A DNA stretch of 64,000 nucleotides from Diorhabda sublineata (lineage: Eukaryota; Arthropoda; Insecta; Coleoptera; Chrysomelidae). The notes beneath the pieces are model-generated. The model did not search any database. It was not told where the DNA came from and worked only from the letters and a program-made list of their open reading frames with translations. Shown here one piece after another: positions 55,961 to 64,000 of the stretch; position 1 is the first letter of the stretch; every line of letters begins with the position of its first letter. A program made the translations under genes and the position numbers. The DNA is taken from the NCBI RefSeq assembly GCF_026230105.1, contig NC_079482.1:8122001-8186000 (forward strand), in the 5' to 3' direction.

Positions 55961-57599
55961 TATTCAAGCAACTTTTGATTGAATTTAAATTTTGGAATGG
56001 TTCAGAATACAAAATTATCATATCATATTATCCTGTTATCAATTGAAAGTAAGTAATGTCGAAAACATTCGTTATTATCTGGATATATTAACTTGCAATT
56101 CATTGGTGCAATTGGTGCAAGAATTCTGATAAGGTACAAAAACAAGTTTATTTTTCTGTTATCAATGGAATAACTCTAGCTCGCACAAATTGTGCGCCTT
56201 TTGCCGAATAGGCACAGTCAATATTATTGCATGTAGTATCTGATGTCGATATGAGTGTATGTCTCTTCCATAAATAACTGTCAGTTCTGTTTTTAGCCCT
56301 ATATAACAGGGGATAACATTATAAAATTTGATCAAGTGAATCATCTGGAATTTTGTTTCATAATCAGCAAACTTCTCAACTTTAGGTTAGTAACTATCAG
56401 GTGTCCAGTAAAAGATAAAATTATTTGTATTTATTAATAATATCCGTTGAGTTAAAATTATTTTAGTGTTTGTCATTATTATGATATGAGATATGTCATG
56501 TGAAAATTTGTCAACCAAAAAATTGAAATCTTATCATTCAAGTTTATAGGCGCCCGCTTGTTCGATTGTAGATGTAATTGTAACAGAAAAAAGAATAAAT
56601 TCCTGATAAGTGTGCAAAAAAACTGTTAGCGGTTGATACTACAGACATTGTCAATCCTAGCGCAAAACACTAACAACCTTTAGTTTGTTGTTTACATCTA
56701 AATATGGTTTTAGTGTCCCTAAATATTCTATTTCTTTTTTTTTTCTTCTAATGGAAAATGTTTTTTGCAATAAATTTGAAATTTCATTCATGATGGATAC
56801 ACAAAAAATGTCACAACTCATATTAAAACATACCAATATCAATTGATATGCGCGATACAATTTTTGTTATTAAACCGACTCTGTGCTGAGCCAACTGGTT
56901 CCGATCAGCACTTATCACTTATCAGCAGAGAGAACCCGAAAGCAAATTATTTTCACTACTCATAGTAAATTAAGAAGTATCTATGTATGTACAAGTATAT
57001 AGTTAGAAGGATTATTTTACATTATTAATTAGAAAAACTGACCAGCACTTATTCAAAATTCAATAATAGTAGAGATTTACTTGAAATTGATAGTTATAAT
57101 TTACGTCAGTGAAGCACACATCCTCAGATCGGAGGAAGACCATTTCTACCTATCCTGATCATATTTAATAGACGAATTGATAGACACAATCACCCTATAG
57201 CATTCTTAGATAAAATCTTCACATTTGATCATTTCCTTTCAGCCACTTCTTATTTTCTCGATAATTAAAAAACTTCTCCCAATACGAAGAAGCTCAGATG
57301 GCAGGCTAGAGCTCTAGCTGAGAATTTTAATAGAAATTTTTAATTTATTAAAAATAGAAAATTATTTGAAGAAAATGGTTCGGGGTATTAAACCAATACT
57401 TCCAACAAATGAGAAGATTTTTAAAAACAATTTGAATTCCATAAAATGTATATAGCGTTCTGACAAGTCTCTTGTTGAGACCAAAAGCATTAAACAAACG
57501 ATTATCAAATTCAATAATTATTATAAAAATTGGATTTATACTATGGAATATAATTCATAACTTATAATATTCGTGAAATATACACTTGTTAATAAGGTT
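55961..57599. other. Unassigned spacer
   Basis: A+T-rich, with several short anonymous frames on the minus strand. No element was recognised. Confidence 0.4.
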
Positions 57600-57870
57600 A
57601 TAAACAACAATAATGTTGTTTAAGCTGGGTGACGAGATATTCAAAGAGGCGAAAGGGGGTTATCCTTGAAGAATATGGTCCCTGACATTTAGGGGTGCTC
57701 GGGGGTGGGTTGGAGACTCCGATTCGTACTACGGCGAGCTCTATTAACCGACGTGTCAAGTCAAGGTGTCGCTCGCATACATAATTTATCACAAGAGGTG
57801 GTACAGACTAATTATTAATGGATGGCGTTCGTTCATGTTCAGCTCGGTGTTGAACAGGCGCTGAGAAAAT
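57600..57870. promoter_or_regulatory. G+C-richer candidate conserved block
   Basis: Contains GGGGTGCTCGGGGGTGGGTT (about 57691), CTACGGCGAGCTC and GGTGTCGCTCGCATAC, then ACTAATTATTAATGG (about 57808), a homeodomain-type pair. A 64-codon minus frame (57598-57792) has no recognisable family. Regulatory or exonic identity is unresolved. Confidence 0.25.
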
Positions 57871-60181
57871 GTCGCGAATCGTTTGAAGAATATGGTCTTA
57901 AGTATTTGGTTCTTTCCACCAAATATAAAAAATATATTAGTATATATGTATTGAGGTTGCTAGGAATAAATTGATAGAAATAAAAGTAATCTCATGATTT
58001 TGAACATACTTTTGCTCCTAACATATTATTCTTTTCATATAATTTTAAGATTGAACCTAAATCTATTTAAGTTCGTATTTAAATTATGTTGAAATTATAA
58101 TAGAAAATATTTGAGGATTAGAACAAATTGCGCTGTTGTATTTCAGATGACAGTTCTTGAAAAAATTGCTTAGGTCAGTCCAAAGGTTTTTTTCTATTTG
58201 TCTGCATCTCGAAACTTTTATTATTAATATAGAAACATACATTTATAGTAAGAGGTCGCTCATGGTGTTTAGACATATTCCTGTTGAAGACGTGACGTTT
58301 CAGTTGGCTTGCTCAATTTTTGTTACTTGCAGCTGATATGCGTGATTAATATTTCGATGCAAAAATTGCAAAATATTTTTTACTTTCACTATTATTTTAC
58401 AATTCCGGCAGGTTTGGTATCTTTGAATATAGAAACTAGTTACCGCATATTTTCATTAAAAATTTCATTTATCAAAATCGCACATCAGAATTCAAATTTT
58501 CTATAAAATATTTCTTTGTTGGTCTCGAAAATGTTTGAGAGATTTATTTGGAGTTATTTAGTATTAAGTTATTTACCATGTCTTCATTAACATACCAAAG
58601 TTGAAGTTATACCTCTCCTTAACACTGCAAGAATAGTAAGAGGAATCAAGGGGACTAAACTTTTCTTCTTAGTAAAATAAGATTGTTAGAAACAGAGTAA
58701 TTAAATCATTGAAGATCAAACAAGTTACAAAATTAAGTTGCCCTCAAAATCTGTCTCATTTTGTGAAATCTTTAAAAAAAACATCACTATTAGTTAGAGG
58801 TTCCAGGACAAGGTTTCGCGTACCACCACTGACAATATTGTTCACAATATTCTTGTAGAATCCACCAAGGAAACCATACACCTATGCCATGAGATTTTTA
58901 GTAAACTATCATCAATAGAATAATGCGTTAACTAAACAGTTAGAACTGTGTAACTTCAACGAAAAGTGTGTAGATTGAATCATCTCTTACCGTCAGATCT
59001 AACTATAGATATTCGATTTAAAATTTAAAAATTAAAATCCTAAATATTGAGTTGATTACTTATTTGAGTGCTCTGTATGTTATCTATTGTAAAAGCAGAC
59101 ATTCTTTGCCCAATGGATACACACCAAAAATTTTGAAAAAATTAATTACAAAATTAAAGGAGGCATCAAATTGAAAAGGAAAACCTGGTTTTCAAGTTCA
59201 GTAGCTTTGTAGAAATTAATAAAACCTTTCCGCATTTTTTATTGCTCATTAAGTTGTTTCCAAATCTTTGGTAAAATTCCAAGTTTATATAACGAGAATA
59301 TTCTATTTTTACAATTTCTATAATCTCAATTCCATGGTATCATATTACAGTATGATTAGTTCAAGATAATATATAAAAAGCTTAACTAAACGAGAATGGA
59401 AAGGTTTGTTGAAAAATAGATTTCAAAATAATTACAATTCATTAACATTATAATACTTTTGGTGGAATAGCTTAAAATTCTAATGATTTTACGGTAAAAT
59501 CTCTCCAGATTAACACATGTGATTATCAGAGATTTTGGATATGATGTTAACAATTCAAATATGAATTATTAGTTAGGGTAAGGATGTAAACACGGCATCA
59601 CTTTTGTTGTTTACTTCCAAAATACAAACTAGTCTTGATCTATAATTAATTTTCATTACGAAAATACTATTTTAAGATGTATTACTTGCTAATTTAAACT
59701 TTTGCACTACGTCCTACATAACATTTGTTAATTTGTGCCTTCTCCTAACTATAGTACTGAATAAATTTGCTTTTTTGATGATAATTAGTTGCCTTTTCCC
59801 ATATTTGAAAGCTATCACAAAATGTTAGTGGTAAATATTAGAAGAACGACACTAATAAAAATCAACACACTTGATTAGCCTATGAATATTTTCATATATG
59901 TCGGGTAATGCAATGGACCGTTTTATTTCCATTCCATTTAAATATTTTACTTTATTACTAGTTATTATTATTACTATTTTACTAGTTATTAAACATTACA
60001 AATTATTAAGGTATTTATCAACTACTACAAATCCATTTGTTTATTACAATAATTCAATCTACTTACAAAGTATTACATATTTATTTTATTTATTCAAATA
60101 CATTGTGTCAGCTAGAGTTTCCCATAATAGACTTATTATCCTTACAAACTAGGACGACAACCCAGTATATATAACAACATA
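57871..60181. other. Unassigned spacer
   Basis: A+T-rich DNA. The frame at 59898-60152 is low-complexity (runs of ATTATTACT-like sequence) and unlikely to be coding. Nothing else was recognised. Confidence 0.4.
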
Positions 60182-60595
60182 TAGAAGTCGGCGATTTCGT
60201 GGGTACGTACTTTTTTGAGGGTCGCGTGATCGGTCAGTTATCTGGATATGCTCGAAAATTTACGTGGGAAAATGTCACAGTCAAATGTCAGGTCATGTCA
60301 CCTGACACCCTGTGATTTCTTCCTGTGCAGCCTTCTCGAGGTCCAAGTTTTTGTTGGAGGATAACGCACCCTTCCCGAATTGCAATTGAAGAAGGATTTG
60401 AAACTCTTCGTGGATAGCTTGACATGCTTTGCCGTACCTTTCTTTCCGTTGAGAAACGTTGCCGTAAATGCAATGATCAAGATGGGCATGAATTTACACT
60501 TTCAGTAACCCTTCTTCAAATCCCTTTTCCAATTTCTTTTAATAAATTAATTTTGACGCTGCATTTTTTCTGTGCCCAACTTATGCCAACCTAAG
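60182..60595 (-). mobile_element. TA-flanked terminal-inverted-repeat element, copy 2 (about 414 bp)
   Basis: Opposite in orientation to copy 1 at 43.59 kb. Decayed ends TAGAAGTCGGCG (60182) and ATGCCAACCTAAG (to 60595) correspond to CAGAGGTCrGCA and its complement, with TA on each side (60180-60181, 60596-60597). The interior aligns along its length: the minus strand has TCAAAAAAG and CTCGAAAATTT-complement blocks like copy 1. One minus frame stays open from about 60487 to 60293 (HLDHCIYGNVSQRKERYGKA, then CQAIHEEFQILLQL). In copy 1 the same frame is broken but still shows EEFQILQLQFG. Confidence 0.75.
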
Positions 60596-63500
60596 TATAT
60601 GATACATAGAAAAAAAGAGAAATTCAATAGAGACACTTCAAAATATCAAAACGTGTTTGTTTCTTCTATAATAATGTACATGTAAGAAGGTATAGTGAAG
60701 CCTTGGCGATCCTGTAGGATATTGCGAATATAGCGAGAAGACATGTCATGGTGATTCTACCATTATCTGTCGATCTTGCTATTGCATATTTTGAACATGC
60801 GTTTATGAAACTCAGCTCATCAAGTGCAAAATCTCACAATAGCAAATAGGATCAATTGCTTTGACAAGTTACTGCAAAACTAACTTTTTCATTTTCTGCT
60901 TCTTTTATCTTCTTGTTGGTTTTTATGTCAATTATTACTTCATTATTTGATTTTGCAGTTGTCAGTTTCAGCAGATATACAAGAGAGAAAAATGTTTAGT
61001 TTTAGTTAAAGGCAGCTATGATGAATTAACAAAAGTCTTGCACAATATCAAACAACTAACAACTACATCTTTATCAATTGACATTTCTTAATCCATGAGA
61101 ATTAAAAGTTGTGCAAAGCTTTGTAAAATAATTGTATCGATCAGGTCTATTTTGCGTAACTGAATATTTATTGAGACAACGATCTACAGAAGGAAGTATA
61201 TAGATTATTAATATGGAATAATCTTTGCTCATAGATAATCTGAATAATTAGATTCTTGAATATCAACGGCGCTGTTGTCCATATATAAACTATAATATTC
61301 AAGGTGATTACCTTTATGACAACCAAACGATGTAAAAACTTTTTTTACTTTATTTATAATCGCCCTGAGCTAAGCTAGTTTCTTTAATAAATTCCAATTA
61401 AACGAGATTGGCGCTATTCACGATCACCATATTGTCTGTAAAAGTAATTAACGTAGACTCTTTGAATAATTTGGTAATGTCGTATGAAGCAAAAACTGTC
61501 TGCCACTTCTGGAGTCTTGAAACAAAAAATTAATAACCTTACACATTTTGATATAATCTTGATACAAACATACTTAATTTGTTTTAAGGTAGTTGTGATG
61601 AATTTACTCAAATTTAAACATCCATTTAATGAATTCAGAAATTCAGATCTGCATATGGATAGTTGACAAAAGTGTCACATGCCACGGAACGCATTTTTAA
61701 TGAGAGGCTTTCCTATTATCTCGTTTTGACAACTCACAAATCCCTAATGACAGAAAAATTGATTTAATTGTAGATATTGTGGTAGTGAATCTCACTTCTC
61801 ACCAAAGTTGCAGTCACTTGTGACATCAAAATACTGTAAATAATGAGTATTGAAGAATGAAATTCTTCCATATTAATAAAGAAGTTAGTTAATGACATTT
61901 AAAAAATTCATATTTTAGAATACATTACAAACTAAAATTTTCGGTGTTAAATTGATTGAACCCGCGACCATTCGAATGCCAGACGACGATCTAACCTTCA
62001 ACATATTTTTTTATAAATCGTTGAGTAATAAAATTTATATATGAAATAAATCATAATTAATTTAATTGATAATGTTTGAATGGATACATTATAGAAGTTA
62101 TCCAATATTAAGGTATTCGTCCATTTTGTTTTGTGTTAATCTAAAGATTTACGAAAAAAGTTTCGATAACTTATTCAGTTATTCTTTTGATTCGATCTAT
62201 GTGTCCGGAGGTAAATTTGTAGATAAACATTCTCAAACCAATGCTATATTCCGGATGAACCTTAGAAAGCTTTCTTGTTAGTAGAAAAAAAAAGCCCCGA
62301 AGATGTTCTGACAAGAATCATTAAAATGTAATATACGGAACTTGAGTATATTTATCGATTGCGTTGTCATGGGCGGCGAGAATTTGTTAGTAGAAAAGAA
62401 AATTTGTGTGAATATGTAAGACTATGGCATATATTTTGTTGATTATCGATTTTGTATATTTTTGCTAAAAAATATAACGTATTATAGTATACTAACTAAA
62501 ACAAAAGCTCACCATTATCAGGCAGTGTAGAGTCAACAAGAAGGGTAGCATTCGTCAATTACTCTACCCAGATAAGTTACATTAAATTTTAAGATGGGGC
62601 TAATGAACTATAATCTCAGGACATATTAACGTTCAATATTGGCTTTTTTATAGTAATTCTGCCAACAGCATATGTTTTGATTAACCATAAATGCACATAG
62701 ATACATTGAAGAAGTTCTTCAGGATTTTGGTATCGTTTGCACAATACAGTGCCGATAAATTTGATATACATACGATAATTCCAGACCACACATCGCCATT
62801 ATTATCACAGAACACTTCCCGAGTTGATTTCTATTGAATACTTTGGGGAAAACAAGTAGAATCTTGTAAGCCTACCCCAACTACGTTAGCCGAATTGTTT
62901 TTTTTTCTTAAGAAATAACCGAGTATTTTTTTAAGATACTGAGCTTGATTGAGTTGCTACGATGACGTATGACAGCGTTATTTCAGATTATTTTATGTTC
63001 TTCAGTAACTAATTTCATTAAACAATAATTAACATTACAATAAATAAAATTATGAACGATCTTCTCGCGGAAAAGACATTGTTTAAAAAAAAATAGAAAA
63101 TACAACGTACTAAGTCGTCCAACTTCTCTATAGAAGCTTTGGTTAAATTGTAATTTCTAATATTGAGATATATTGTTATATTGGACAGAAAAAAAATTAT
63201 GTTGATCTAAATCGGAGCAATTTTTATACTCCATTTTTCTTAAATTTGAATTAAAATTTTTATATTTACATTTAAAATACTCCCACTGGTAATATACGTA
63301 GATCATTTTTATATAAACTATGAATTTGTAGACTGAATAGGTAAGTGAATACGAGGGCTATATTGTGAGATGCTAAGAATCTAGAGCAGTTAGGTCTAAC
63401 AATACTTTATTTTCGAATATCACCATTCTTAAGTAGTTAGGTTTGATTGCAGTTGAGCCGATGCTATCAAGAAAATATGTGCGCACTATGATCTACTATA

Positions 63501-64000
63501 ATTTGATTATCAGCTTATGTAAACACAAAAAAGGCCTGAACGGTTGCAACGTGCATTTGGTTATGGAAGTCCTTCTCGAGCTGTGGTTCACTGGTAAGAG
63601 GACGGATATTGCTTGGTGATGAGGCATGTACTGGTAAGTGGACATAGGATCGCAAGAAATCCAGGACATACCTATAAAGCGATTGAGAAAAGTCTTGGTT
63701 GTGGATATGTACCAATAAATTGACTTTTATATTTTTATATGAAAAAAATGTTAGGTGCCATATACACTAACGATTTACAAAAGGCTGAGTGAGTAAGAAT
63801 TGTCCGGGAAACGTTAGAAATATTATATAATGGTGGATATCGTATCTTGTGTGAAGTAGTAAAAGGTGATGTAACATAATTTATGGTATTTCTACCCGCT
63901 AGATAACCATTTGTGTGGGTTCACGAAGATTCATCAACAAAAACAATGCCGAAAAAGCAAAGGTCTATCATTGAAATTATGTTCTCACTTTCCTTCCGCA
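60596..64000. other. Unassigned spacer to window end
   Basis: I read both strands and found no recognisable gene, element or repeat. Frames up to 72 codons are anonymous. A slightly G+C-richer stretch at 63520-63720 has open frames on both strands but matches nothing I know. Confidence 0.4.

Noticed and set aside
63515..63715. Minus-strand 66-codon frame and its + strand counterpart as a transposase piece
   Set aside because: No catalytic or DNA-binding motif could be matched on either strand.
1..64000. CRISPR arrays, bacterial operons, riboswitches, terminators
   Set aside because: No regular direct repeats with spacers and no bacterial gene structure. The window is eukaryotic by content.

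Overview
This window looks like intergenic or intronic DNA from an insect nuclear genome. It is strongly A+T-rich and carries long (AT)n microsatellites. No open frame exceeds about 130 codons, and the longest of those is a microsatellite artefact. I found no bacterial-style gene organisation, no tRNA or rRNA gene, and no host protein-coding exon I can defend. The mix of mariner, Jockey-type and RTE-type LINEs, Penelope-like, Crypton-like and TTAGG-repeat sequences fits an arthropod. A beetle is my best guess, but that is an inference from transposon flavour only.

What can be read is a graveyard of transposable elements. Almost all are broken by stops, frameshifts, truncation or internal deletion. 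I recognised them by translating short stretches and switching frame at indels.

Non-LTR retrotransposon (LINE) fragments lie at about 2.7-3.2, 6.3-7.0, 8.2-8.9, 10.2-10.4, 15.2-15.3, 19.5-20.0, 23.2-23.7, 28.1-28.5, 30.3-30.8, 37.3-37.65, 43.0-43.4, 44.35-44.6, perhaps 52.9-53.2, and 54.7-55.96 kb. They include reverse transcriptase cores, linker regions, C-terminal tails and one RNase H domain.

DNA transposons of the Tc1/mariner superfamily occur at 16.6, 20.6-21.9, 26.9-27.3, 31.6-31.9, 45.0-46.0 (terminal inverted repeats visible), 39.75-40.35 and 48.35-48.8 kb. A further DDE transposase relic with an acidic tail lies at 34.1-34.7 kb. A short terminal-inverted-repeat family flanked by TA is present twice, at 43.59-44.11 and 60.18-60.60 kb.

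Two rarer types stand out. One is a relic of a Crypton-like tyrosine recombinase at 51.7-52.1 kb. The other is a Penelope-like GIY-YIG endonuclease relic lying between two inverted arms at 40.66-41.38 kb, with a hammerhead-ribozyme-like core just beyond it. A related hammerhead-like repeat occurs at 40.5 and 50.9 kb.

Several blocks are richer in G+C and sequence complexity than their surroundings, do not translate into transposon proteins, and contain clustered homeodomain, nuclear-receptor, CRE or forkhead-like motifs. They lie at 5.7, 32.0-32.9, 36.3-36.75, 38.7-39.06, 46.15-46.33, 46.98-47.25, 54.2-54.5 and 57.6-57.9 kb. They are the best candidates for conserved host cis-regulatory DNA, which would suit a gene desert around a developmental gene. 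That is inference and needs cross-species alignment. I did not find a clearly novel functional system.
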